A stretch of 64,000 nt of DNA, from contig CM074697.1 in NCBI GenBank assembly GCA_037367355.1, positions 1,798,001 to 1,862,000 of the forward strand, in the 5' to 3' direction. Below, in pieces: positions 25,755-35,640 of this stretch (within the stretch, counting starts at the first letter, position 1; every line of letters starts with the position of its first letter). Below the pieces are notes generated by a model. The model did not search any database and was not told the origin of the DNA. It worked only from the letters and a program-made list of their open reading frames with translations. Made by a program: the position numbers and the translations under genes. Source of the DNA: Neoscytalidium dimidiatum (Eukaryota; Ascomycota; Dothideomycetes; Botryosphaeriales; Botryosphaeriaceae).

Positions 25755-25979
25755 TTAGCGCCTCCCAGCGGCGGCGGCAGCCTTGGCTTTCCTGGCGTTG
25801 ATGATGGCCTCAGTGTCGCCGTTGAGGTTGCAGTGGCCGCAGACCTGGTCCATCTTGAGCGTCTGCCAGATCTCACCACCGGCACAAGGGCGTTGCTTCA
25901 ATGCGGCAGGTGGACAGTAGTCGGCGAAGACGGTGTTGGTATGGCCACAGACGTGGCTGTGGGCGTAGTAGCGGCACAT
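25755..25979 (-). CDS. Small Cys/His-rich conserved fungal protein
   Basis: 74 aa, single exon. It begins MCRYYAHSHVCGHTNTVFADYC, continues through KQRPC..GEIW and DQVCGHC, and ends in an Ala/Lys/Arg helix. The paired Cys/His (CRYYAHSHVCGH and CGHC) look like metal ligands. I recall small fungal proteins of this pattern without assigned function. On the coding strand the start is preceded by an A/G-rich leader (25981-26010). Function unknown; a zinc-binding role is inference. Confidence 0.7.
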   Translation of the reverse strand: MCRYYAHSHVCGHTNTVFADYCPPAALKQRPCAGGEIWQTLKMDQVCGHCNLNGDTEAIINARKAKAAAAAGRR

Positions 25980-27464
25980 CTTTTTTCTTTCTTCTTTTTT
26001 GGAAATGTTCCTGTTGTTGTATACAAAGAAACTGTTGGGCGGGCGAATTGAAGAGAGTCGAGGAGGATCCTGTAGCGTGTTGTTGTCCTTGGATGGGATG
26101 TGTTCTTGAGCTCTCAGCGGATGGAATGCTGAGGGCTGGTGTGGGGTGAGAGGAGACGCTGGTCTGTTTGAGGAGATCGGTCTGCGAGGTGTTCTGGCCG
26201 ATTATCGATGATAGAGGCAGATGGTGTTGATGACTGAGACATGCAAGGCCCAGGGATGACAGGAGGCTTTGGTGGAGACTATAGAAGCGAGAGTGGAGAA
26301 AAGACCTGGGGGCGACGGCGACGGAGGCGGAGCCGCGGCGCGTGGCAGTGGATAAAAAAGTCCGGGAGAAGATGGGTTGAGTTTGGGGAGACGGTCCGAA
26401 TGCAAGGCAATCGTGCCGGCGTAGATTGGAAAACGGGAAAAGCTGGGGTGAGGCGAGCGGTGAGGAAGCTGCTGATGCAGAGTAAGCAGTGAGATGGCGC
26501 ATGTTGATGGGCCTTTTTATGTTTGGAGTCATGATGAGCAATATGAAATTGAACATACTTGTTGAGGTTAGCCGGCACCTGTTTGATGGTCAGGAGGATT
26601 TGGCAGACATCTAAGAAATGCAGATGGGTATGCGCTGCAAGCCGAACCGGCCGAGCCATGGTTGTACTCGGGCATGCGGTAAGGAGAGGGAGTGTGAGAC
26701 CGTCTCGCTGCTGCATTGGCAAGCATGACAGATTCCTCACAGAGGAGGGTGGGCCTACTGTCAGCATCTCAGCCTTATGGTAGGGCGTCTACCGCTGCCG
26801 GAATGCGACGGATGATATAGGAGAGGAAGCACGGAGCCCAGCGAGTCGCGGTTACGATGGACATAAGCAGCAGCCCTGGCTGCGGACTAGCCGTCGATTG
26901 GCTGCGCGACGGTGATCAAAAGATGAATAATCGCGAAGGCCAATCAGCATGGCGCAGGCGAGGAGGGCTGCAGTTACATCAGGCGTCCCGCGTGGAAAAC
27001 GGAATGGAAGGTTCGGGACGAAGAGCGCGCATGTGGGAACGGGAGCATGCATGGCAGAGAGTTTCGGTTCAGCATTGCAGCTGTTTTGGGGAGTGCTTGA
27101 CAAAAAAAAAAAAAGAGAATAAATGTAGCAGCAGGCAAACGGACGGGGGTGTTTGCCAGCACACAACCTGGGCCAGGCTCGCAGGCTCGCAGGCCGTCAT
27201 GACAATTTAGAAGCAGGGAAGAGCACAGAAGACGGAACAGATACTGGAGTCTATACGTATGAGCGCAGGAAAATAAGTCATGTCGGGGGGAGCGGAGACA
27301 GAGCTTGCTTGGGGGCAGGCTGCCGAGGAGCAGTCTCCGGGAGTGGTGAGAGGGAGGCAGGCCCGAGGCAATGATGTAGAGACGGCCGGATGGGTATGTT
27401 GCCCGCGGCGGCGCGCGCTTGGGATGATGCCAGGGGAGTTCGTTGCCGCGAGCGGTCAGCGCGG

Positions 27465-27500
27465 GCGGGCAGTGCGGGCAGTGCGGGCAGTGCGGGCAGA
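27465..27500 (+). repeat. GCGGGCAGT tandem repeat, four copies
   Basis: Four consecutive 9-nt units, the last differing in its final base. Confidence 0.9.
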
Positions 27501-27853
27501 GGCGAGCTCAGAGGCTCTTTGAGCCACGGTCGAGGAAGCAGCCAATGAGCGCGAGGCTTGACCGCTCTTCTGGCGCATGCTGCGACGTCCGCTGCTGTCG
27601 CGCGCTCATTGTACACAGTACACGGTAGTAGCGTGCCACCCAGCCTCCATCGCCCGTCGCCCGTCGCATGTCCTGGGCCCTTGATGCCATCATGCCGGAT
27701 ATTTTTGTCCAGCCAGCAGATCACCTGCCGTCCGCCACCGCTTGCTTCCGCCGCACCTGCGTGAAGAAGGTGGAGGGGCCGCGCCTTGCGTCTGTCCACC
27801 AACACGCCGCATCGCCAACCCCGGCCCCGGCCCTGTCGCCCGCTGCTCTGCCC

Positions 27854-27900
27854 GCATCGCATCGCATCGCATCGCATCGCATCACCGCGCATCGCATCGC
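27854..27900 (+). repeat. GCATC pentanucleotide microsatellite
   Basis: Six GCATC units, an interruption (ACCGC), then further units. Located in a GC-rich intergenic stretch. Confidence 0.9.
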
Positions 27901-29660
27901 ACCCGCGTGAGGCACCGCACCGCATCGCGCCGCGCCCGCCCGCTGCCGCTCGCATGCCCGTAGCACCGCGGCGGCAGCTGGCCAGCGAGACGGTCTGCGG
28001 CGACCACCCAGGCGCTGCTGAAACGCCGCCCGCGCGAGAGCAGAGAGCAGAGCGCAGCACGCAGCGGCCGTCGTGGCAGCAGTCTGGCCTCCGCTGTGAC
28101 GCAAGGCTGTGAAATCCGATCAATGATCCGGCGATCATAGTGCGGCATCTATACCTGTAGCCCAGCCACACTGCCAACTGGCACTGACGCGCCGCGGATC
28201 AGAGAGGCGATGTTCATGCAGCTACCGGCAGCGAAGCTTTGAACACGTAGCCGTCAGCTGCATGTGGCCTGCCGTCTTTGTCCAACGCTCCAGTCGACGC
28301 TGCCGGCAGCCTGGGATGCGCTGCGGGAGAGCCCATGGCCCGCCCGATAGTAGTACACCCGCCTGTCCGCCAGCGTAGTGCCCGCTGCCTGCTGAGCTGC
28401 TTTTTTCTCCCAAACCTCGCCCCGAGTCCTGCTCCTGCTGCTGTGCTGTACTGCCAGCGCGCCCTCCACACCACCTTCAGCGCGCCCCCCAAGCGCCAGC
28501 GCACCCCTCCACGCCGCAAAGTATAAGGCGAGCGCTGCTGTGATCCAAGGCCGCCGAGCCAGCCAGCCAGCTTCAGCGTCCTAAAACTCTTCCCTCCCGC
28601 TGAGCACTGACCAAACCTCACCGCCTGCCCTCCATCGCCATTTATACTCCCCGGACGGCGCCCCCCAGCCCTGCCACCAGGCGCAATGGGAATTTCGGAG
28701 CCCAGGCCCTTTGCCAAAGACCCGTCCCACCGCTTCAAATCCGCCAGTGACGTCTTCAGTTGACGTGTGTTCGAGTATGCCGCCTCCCAACCGCCCTCTC
28801 TGCCATTGGTTGATCCCCCCCCACAGCCTGCTTTCCTTCTCGAATGTCTCTGCTCTGGTACCCCGGCACGCAATCATTCTGCTATGTTCCTTTAGAGGTA
28901 AAATCGCTCCTCGTGTATAGTGGCCGACCTCCGGCCTAGCGCGCGTCATCTGCGACACAGCCTGCCCGATCTTCAGGCCAGCGAAAGCTTCCTCCACCGC
29001 TGGAAGCTTGGGCGAGCATGCGCGCTGACACCCGGCAGGCTCGCGGGCAACCGTCATCATAGTACTTCCGTCTCTTTTGCATCATTATCATCATCATCTC
29101 TCGAGATACCCGAGTCGGCCTTGACTTCTCTGCGTCCGCACTCACCCGAAACACATCCTCTCGTAACGGCGGCTTTTTGTTCTTTCCCAGCGTCCACCAT
29201 CCTAATAATCCCACCGGCACCGCATCATCGCCTTTCCAAGGCCGCGCGCCATCGACCATCCGGAAATTGGTCTTGTGTTGCTTGATCCCGGCCTGGTTAC
29301 ACCCGAGTAAACACCAAACGTCTGCACCAACACCTCTAATATAGTCCGTCGGCGATTGTCCCCGCTGTGCCATTGGCAGCTGCTCTTGAGTGCGGTTCTT
29401 CCTCCCGCGGCTCTCCACTGTCTTGCGCATTGTTTCTGCCAAGTTGAAGCGTGGCAGTGCATGGGTGTGACCTCCAAGGTACGTTGTGAGCTCTGACCTT
29501 CCATGCCTTACGGCCTGACCGGTGCTGGGACGGACACGTCTCACCCGGAGTCGACAGGCGACAAGGCTGCCACTCTTTCTGAGCCCCCTGCTGGTTAGAG
29601 ATCGCATGCGCGTGCCGTTCTAAGTGAAGCGCAGGACGTCCACTACCCACCGACTCGACA

Positions 29661-30902
29661 ATGGCCAGCTCAGATGTGGACCTCAAGCATCTGGGCCGCA
29701 TCGCAGTGGCCATAGAACCGAAGAATCCCATCTTAGCTGTGTCGCTGCGGCAGATAGAAGGCAACTCGATCATGCTGGCGCCACGCCTGTATCGCGCGCG
29801 CAAGATGCGCAAGCTCGACACGTCGCGCGACACGAAGTCGTTGTCCAACTACCAGCACATTCTGTGGCTGGCACGTGAAGGCCTCTCCATACTGGAAGTC
29901 GATGTGCTGCCGTACACCCACGCTGGACAGTACGGTGCCGAGGCTGCCGTGCTCACTGCAAAACTTCGCGCCTCTTTTCTGCACATCTTCGCCTTATTCC
30001 ACAACCAGCCACCCGTCACCAAGACCGACCCCAGATCTTCTTCTTCCCCCACTACCAAGCTCGACCTCAGATCTTCCTCGTCGAGTAGCGCTCCTGCAAT
30101 CGCTGCACCTGCGTCCGTCAATCCCAAGACCCACAGACCCACCGGTTCGAAAGGATCTACCAGCAGCGATCCTCAGACCCCGCCGCGCGCGAACCAGAGC
30201 AAACCCAAGGACCCGACCAACAGCGGAGGCCGTCCAACAGGCCTTCGCGATCCAATTGGCTCCATCACTTCCGAGACCTCCTTCGTCACCAATCCCTACG
30301 CGACCAACAACCCTGCCAGATCATCTAACGGCGCAGTACAGTCACCCCAGCCACCTCCTGGATTACCTGGACTTCCTTCAGCACCTCGTCCCTCCGCATT
30401 CATCCTGCCACCACTCAACTTCTTACCAATGGCCGAGAGCTACTTCTCGAACGCTAGCCGCCTTGCGGCAGCTTACTTGCCCGGATCTCACCCGCTCCGC
30501 CTCTCCGTCGAAGTCGAGCACTGCGCATTCATCTGGGACTGCCTCCACAACCACCAGTACGCCAGGCGCCTTGCCCGCCAAACGATTCGGGAGGTCTATC
30601 ATGCGAAGGAAGGCATGGATGACGAGGACTTTGAAGATGCCGCGAAGATGGTCGATCACCTCGGCAAAGTCATGAAGCGTAAGAGCGTTGACACCACTCC
30701 GAAGATGGCCGGGACCGCGTCTCCTCCGGGAGCAAAGGATGGCAGCCCGATCACGAAGCAGGACTGGATGGAGCGCGAGGCGCGAGCAGTCGGTGGCGGA
30801 TTGCGCGGGGTTGCGCACGTCCAGGGTCAGCTGGGTAAGTCAGGATCCCCGGGCAAGATCATCACGCCCTTCCCTACATTTTTGAGGCAGTTATATGGAT
30901 AA
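29661..30902 (+). CDS. Divergent 14-3-3-like protein
   Basis: 413 aa if read without introns. The N-terminal ~115 aa (LGRIAVAIEPKNPILAVSL, LYRARKMRKLDTSRDTKSL, YQHILWLAREGLSILEVDVLPY, LTAKLRASFLHIFALFHNQPPV) is followed by a ~140-aa Ser/Pro/Thr-rich insert. A second helical part follows (AESYFSNASRLAAAYLPGSHPLRLSVEVEHCAFIWDCLHNHQYARRLARQTIREVY), which parallels the end of 14-3-3 proteins (HPIRLGLALN region). I recall fungal proteins of this kind being placed in the 14-3-3 superfamily. Phosphopeptide binding is inference, since canonical ligand residues are not obviously kept. A GTAAGT at 30835 is a possible donor, so the last 22 residues may not be real and the gene may continue into the next frame. 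Confidence 0.65.
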   Translation: MASSDVDLKHLGRIAVAIEPKNPILAVSLRQIEGNSIMLAPRLYRARKMRKLDTSRDTKSLSNYQHILWLAREGLSILEVDVLPYTHAGQYGAEAAVLTAKLRASFLHIFALFHNQPPVTKTDPRSSSSPTTKLDLRSSSSSSAPAIAAPASVNPKTHRPTGSKGSTSSDPQTPPRANQSKPKDPTNSGGRPTGLRDPIGSITSETSFVTNPYATNNPARSSNGAVQSPQPPPGLPGLPSAPRPSAFILPPLNFLPMAESYFSNASRLAAAYLPGSHPLRLSVEVEHCAFIWDCLHNHQYARRLARQTIREVYHAKEGMDDEDFEDAAKMVDHLGKVMKRKSVDTTPKMAGTASPPGAKDGSPITKQDWMEREARAVGGGLRGVAHVQGQLGKSGSPGKIITPFPTFLRQLYG

Positions 30903-31872
30903 TCATCAGTCTCTGATAGTGCTGCTCAACGAGAGCCTCAATCCTTTCGAGATGACCGGATCGCTTCAGGACCTACCCGATCTCGCGCTAGCCGACGACA
31001 TACTCGAAGAGATCCGAGGATATGATGGCCAGCAGAAGCCCGGGGGAGACGAGGACGAGGACTGGAGTCTGCGCTACCACCGAGACAGTTTCAAAATGCG
31101 CAAAATCGGCGGACCAGCGCGCAACTTCCCCAACGCCATTGTCGACTACGAACTTGTTCCCCGCCACAGCCCGGCTCTGGTCTCCCAGCTTCTCCGGGCC
31201 GTCGCTACCGGGGAGATGCGCTCCATTGCGGAGCGCATCATTCTGCGTGGTGGCGGCCCCGTTGACCTCCCCAACGTAGACCCCGTCGCCCTTGCCGCCG
31301 CCAAGGTCGCCGTCCCGGTCGCCGCCACCACCAAGAAGGGAGACAAGGAGCTCTCTGAGCACGACTGGTCTCTGCGGGTCTGGCGCCGTGGCGGAGAGAA
31401 GTTTGAGTTGGTGGCCGAGGTCGTTGCTGATCCCAGGCGCGAGGCCGAGCTCTCCGTCATGGCACTGCCAGCTGCCGGGGCTCCTCCGGGAGCTCCCAAG
31501 CTGACAGCCGCCCAGCCTGCGGAGATCAGCGCCAGCTCGGGTGCTCCTCGTGTCTCGACGGCCGAGCTGGAGAGAGAGGAGAGGGAGTGGCGGGAGTGGG
31601 AGGGGGAGATGGACGAGATGGAGGCGGAGATCCGCCTGGAGATGAAGATGCAGGAACTGGGGCTGGGACTGTCTTTCCAAGCAGCCAAGAGCGAGAGGGC
31701 GGCGGAGAAGGAGATGCTTCTCCGCCAGGAAATTGAGGCGGGGATGGCGGCGCAGGAGATGGACGTGGTGGAGGTGGGAGTAGTGGAGGCGTTGTGGGAG
31801 GAGATTGGGGCGCTGAAGGCGCGCGGCGTCCCGCTGCGCTCCTTCGGCGTCGCCATGATGCTGTTGGGCTGA
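30895..31872 (+). CDS. Unassigned 325-codon open frame overlapping the previous stop
   Basis: It begins with an ATG whose ATGGATAA contains the stop of the preceding frame. No family recognised. Visible features: an acidic start with DEDEDWSLRYHRD, a second DWSLRVWRRGG segment about 120 residues later, an Ala/Val/Pro-rich middle, and a long Glu/Arg/Met-rich probable coiled coil (ELEREEREWREWEGEMDEME). It may be a separate gene, or the 3' exon of the 14-3-3-like gene. Splicing from GT at 30835 to AG at 30918-30919 would join the two frames in phase by an 85-nt intron, though its branch site is poor. Codon use is like its neighbours. Confidence 0.5.
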   Translation: MDNHQSLIVLLNESLNPFEMTGSLQDLPDLALADDILEEIRGYDGQQKPGGDEDEDWSLRYHRDSFKMRKIGGPARNFPNAIVDYELVPRHSPALVSQLLRAVATGEMRSIAERIILRGGGPVDLPNVDPVALAAAKVAVPVAATTKKGDKELSEHDWSLRVWRRGGEKFELVAEVVADPRREAELSVMALPAAGAPPGAPKLTAAQPAEISASSGAPRVSTAELEREEREWREWEGEMDEMEAEIRLEMKMQELGLGLSFQAAKSERAAEKEMLLRQEIEAGMAAQEMDVVEVGVVEALWEEIGALKARGVPLRSFGVAMMLLG

Positions 31873-31928
31873 GCGGCAGTACCGGCACCAGCGGCAGCGG
31901 CAGCGGCAGCACCATCAAACACCGGCAC

Positions 31929-31978
<50 letters not shown>

Positions 31979-33425
31979 ACAGCACGGGGGGCCGAGTGGG
32001 TGTACGATAGCATGTACAGTGTACAGTATGAAAGTGGCATCGACCACCATGGCTTTGTAATCATATGTCGGAACACTGTGATGTCGTGGCGCCCGAAGCG
32101 CTTACGTTGTTCAGCTACTCACCCGTGCAGCTGACCGAAGACGGAAGCGCGCAGCGACGGTCTGGCGAGGTCCAGGGCCAGGCAAGGATGGTGATGGTTC
32201 GGTACGCCCCACCTGTCGATCCCGCAACGCTTGGACCGGAAAGGGAAGGCCGCCAATGGCGCAGACAGCTGCTTACATACGTGCTCGCTCAGTCAATCAC
32301 CATAACTCTCTACTGTCTCTCCTGTAGCTGAAACCCAACCTTCCTCTCGGCTATATTGGTACGTGCTCCCGTGCCGATGCTGCAATCGCCCCTCCATTGC
32401 CATCTTCACGTCTAAGAGGCGCATGCCAGACACAGCCTGCATACACGTTTAGCGTTGTTCTTTCATCAGCCAGCGCTACGAGCGAACGTTCGACGACGCT
32501 CCTGGCATCGACAGGGACCACAGGCTAGCAAATCTTATGTGTTTTCCGCAGTATTGGTTCTTTAACGTTTATGCTTCTTTTCCCTGCTCGGAATTTGCAT
32601 CAGCACATTTTCATTTTCCCTTTCTCTTTCCCTTGCTCCGCGCCCCCGCAGCCTTGGTGCGCTGCAGGAACTGACAAGGACCGGGGCTCTCCCGTTCTAC
32701 TGGCTCGAGGCCCACCTGCGTTTTCTCCGATCCGTACAAGGGAGTGAGCTAGTGGAGAGAAGGCACCAGCCGGTCAAGCTCGACATTCGCCGCGCAAAAC
32801 AACAACCTCACAACGTGCCTTCACCAGAACGACAAACAAACAGGACGGGCGGTTCCAAAACCACGCCCTCCCTAAACATCCCGACCCTTTTCTGCTTACT
32901 GGAGCTTTTCTGACCGAATCCTCGCTCTCCACCCTCACGCGTGCCAGGGAGCAATCCTTCGAGCGTGCTGTGTGGTTCTTGGGGGTCGGTTTGGCTTGGA
33001 ACTAGGCTTGCTGCGCCCAGCCCTGCACGTCAGCCCTGGCAGACGAAAGAAAAGACGGAAGCCTTGCGCACGTCCCGGGGTTCTCGACTCCTCTTCTTCG
33101 CCATCGCGTCTTACTCCGTGTGCTTTTCGAGTCGCCCTTCCACGCTCTGCCTTCCTGGTTGTTGTTGTCGTCCGCGCTTCCCAGGAGGCTCCTGATCCCG
33201 GCTTTCTTCACTGACCCGCCAGAGCCCCATTCTGAGTCATTTCGGACCCACGCGACCTTTGAACCATCATTTCCTACTCCGAATTGCTCTTGCCTTTCTC
33301 ACGCGGAAAGACGCCCATCGGCCTAACTCTGACATTCCGTCCAAGCGACTCCTAGAAGCTGCGCTCGGCGCGTTTGGAGCGGGATTTGAGAGTCTTATTG
33401 GAATTCAGGAAGACTAAATAGGACC
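31873..33425. other. Intergenic, promoter of Zn2Cys6 gene
   Basis: 1.5 kb without a recognisable gene, apart from a CAACAG microsatellite at its left end. The short open frames, including a poly-Gln one, are explained by that repeat. Confidence 0.45.
31929..31984 (+). repeat. AGCAAC hexanucleotide microsatellite
   Basis: About nine AGCAAC units starting about 55 bases after the stop of the preceding frame. It reads as poly-Gln on the plus strand in one frame and as poly-Leu on the minus strand. Confidence 0.92.
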
Positions 33426-35306
33426 ATGGATCACGGTGGGCGGCACAGCAACGCTCCTTCTGCTGCGCCGCAAACACAACAGCAACAACAACGACATCAA
33501 CAACAGCACACGCCACCGCTGCCACTAGTTCCAGAACCGAAGAGGCATGCTGCTTGCGATGAATGCCGTGAGTTGGTTTTCTTTCTTTGGTTTTTCTTTT
33601 TTCCGACGTTGCTGCTATCAAGTTTTCCGGCGACTGCGTTACGGGCCTGACTCGCGCCCGCATTTTTCAAGGATTCGATGCTAGACCTCCTTTCTATTAT
33701 ATCAAAAGACACGAATGTTTTCGGGGGGCACTCATTTGCCTCGAGACCGGAATCTACGCCACTGCGGCTTCTTGTCTAGGACCGAGAGCCATGGCCTGTA
33801 CAAGAGCGCATCCGATGGCACATTAGCGTTCATCCTCGAAGGGATGGCTTTAGCCGTTCATGCAAAGTCACATTCGTTTCTGCAACTTCTTGAGAACATA
33901 CTTTTCTCACTGTCAATCTATAAGAACGCTCCCACGCAGTAGTTTCTCTTTTCACAAAGTCTTCCTTTTAGAGCATGGAGATAGGCAACTAACACACAAC
34001 TATCGATGAACAAAAGGCATCCGCAAACTCAAATGCTCCGGCCACCGTCCTGCCTGCGACCGCTGCGCCCGCGAGAACCTGCTGCCGTGCGTCTACTCGC
34101 CGCAGAAGCAGATGGGGCGGCCGCGGAAGAGGCGGAGGGGCGACGAAGATTCGAGTGACGTCAACGGCGACGGTGTTCAGAATGGGATTGGCAGTCGCGC
34201 GCCCACGGCGAAACCTCCTCCGGTTGCTCATGTCGGCGCAGGTACGGGGCTGCAGGTGCACTATAAAGAGCACAGGAGTGGTAGTGGGGAGAGCGGGGTG
34301 GGTTTGGGGGCGGAGCTCATGGGGTTTGGTGGGTTTGAGGGCTTCACGTTTGGAGACGCTGGAGTCAACAGAGGCGGGGTGAATGAAGTGGGAGCGGATG
34401 TGTTCGAGTTGGATCCCAACTTCAGTCTTGACCCACTCCTAACAGGTGAACTGATGGGGGATATCGACGGAAATAACGGCGTGCTTGCGCATCAACAACA
34501 AACTCAGAGCGTCGGGACCATGTCATCGCACGGTCAGTAATCCTGTGTAGGATCCGCTTTTCTACTCTCTTTTAGCTCTAACATGTCCGGCAGAGACACC
34601 ACCCGCAGTCCACGACAGGTCAGCATCTCAACAATCTTTCCTCCCCACGACAGCCGTCGGTCTTCCCTGCGCCTGCCTCTCCAACATATACCTCATGCTC
34701 TCCTCTCTCCATGGCATATCTTCCCACGACTTCCCATTTGTCCTCCCTACGCTACGCAACGCAATTTCCACCGCCAACACCGTCCTCAACTGCCCGCACT
34801 GCCCGCTCTCCTTCGCCACCGCCTCGCAGAACATCCACATGCTCATCTCCCTCCTGATGACCCTCATCGACAACGTCTACAAGGTGCTTACCACCATCGA
34901 CGCCGAGGCGCAGCGCGTCGACGCCGTGGGCGCCAAGAAGCCCTTCGTGCTCGCCGACGCCAGCGCACCCGCGCACATGCACTCCGGCGCGCCCGACTGC
35001 CCCGTACGCTTCGGCATGGAGTTGAGCGGTGCCGAGTGGCGGGACCTCGCGCGGAAGGTCGTCAAGAGCCAGATCATCGGGAACGCGGCCGAGGCCGAGG
35101 CGGGCGGGTGCGAGGGGACGGTGTACGGGACGCTGGCGGCGTTCGTCAGACGGCAGAACAGGTGGCACGAGGAGCCGGCGATGCTGGAGATTAAGCGGAA
35201 TGCGGTGGGTGGAGGCATCCCCGGGATGGAGGAGCTCGGGCAGGGTAGGTTGTGCGTGCAAAATGTGGAACATGTGGCGGCCAGGCTGAAGCTGCTGGAT
35301 ATCTGA
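33426..35306 (+). CDS. Zn(II)2Cys6 transcription factor
   Basis: Fungal zinc-cluster regulator. Exons 33426-33567, 34017-34532 and 34594-35306 give 456 aa. A Gln-rich start (QQQQQRHQQQH) precedes the cluster A-C-D-E-C-R-I-R-K-L-K-C-S-G-H-R-P-A-C-D-R-C, then seven residues and the sixth Cys (spacing C2C6C6C2C7C), followed by a basic GRPRKRRRG segment. A Gly-rich acidic linker (residues about 90-225) follows. The C-terminal domain (CLSNIYLMLSSLHG, NTVLNCPHCPLSF, HMLISLLMTLIDNVYKVL) resembles the regulatory domain of AflR-like proteins; this is a guess. The first intron (449 nt) is several times longer than others here and splits the cluster right after the second Cys. Targets unknown. Confidence 0.85.
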
Positions 35307-35640
35307 TGGGTGGTTGGCGTTGATGGTGAACGGCCTAAATCTGTTCCGGTTGTGGAAGTGGATGATCCCCGCTCCATTTCAATAGGCCATGGTATGGCAC
35401 CGATGAGATCTTTCGTAATGCGATACCTCACGTAGTTGAGCGTCCGATACGGGCTGTCATCTCCTAAGGTAATAGCTGGGGTGTTTCTGGGGGTTTTGTT
35501 TGGGGGCGCCAGCATATTCAATCATGCGATCCGTTTCCCCACTTCAACCAGAGCAACATCAACGGGCATTGACTCCTTTGTCCGCCTTAGGGACGGATTT
35601 TGGGGGTGTGAAATGTATAGAGTGATATCAACGCGCTTCA
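35307..35640. other. Convergent intergenic region
   Basis: 3' flanks of the zinc-cluster gene (+) and RAD10 (-). Nothing else seen. Confidence 0.5.

Larger units (their letters stand above)
25980..29660. other. 3.7-kb GC-rich gene-free region with microsatellites
   Basis: No supportable gene. High GC produces overlapping open frames up to 299 codons on both strands, none with a recognisable domain. It includes the 5' leader of the small gene at its left edge, a poly-A run near 27102-27113, two tandem repeats listed separately, and presumably the promoter of the 14-3-3-like gene at the right edge. Confidence 0.45.

Noticed and set aside
26279..26767. 162-codon minus-strand open frame upstream of the Cys-rich gene
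   Set aside because: Ser/Pro/Leu-rich, overlapping the probable promoter and 5' UTR of the small gene, no motif.
27278..28177. 299-codon minus-strand open frame
   Set aside because: GC-rich DNA with few stops; low-complexity translation built from the GCATC and GCGGGCAGT repeats.
31146..31985. Minus-strand frame with a poly-Leu start
   Set aside because: It is the antisense reading of the plus-strand frame plus the AGCAAC microsatellite, with no domain.
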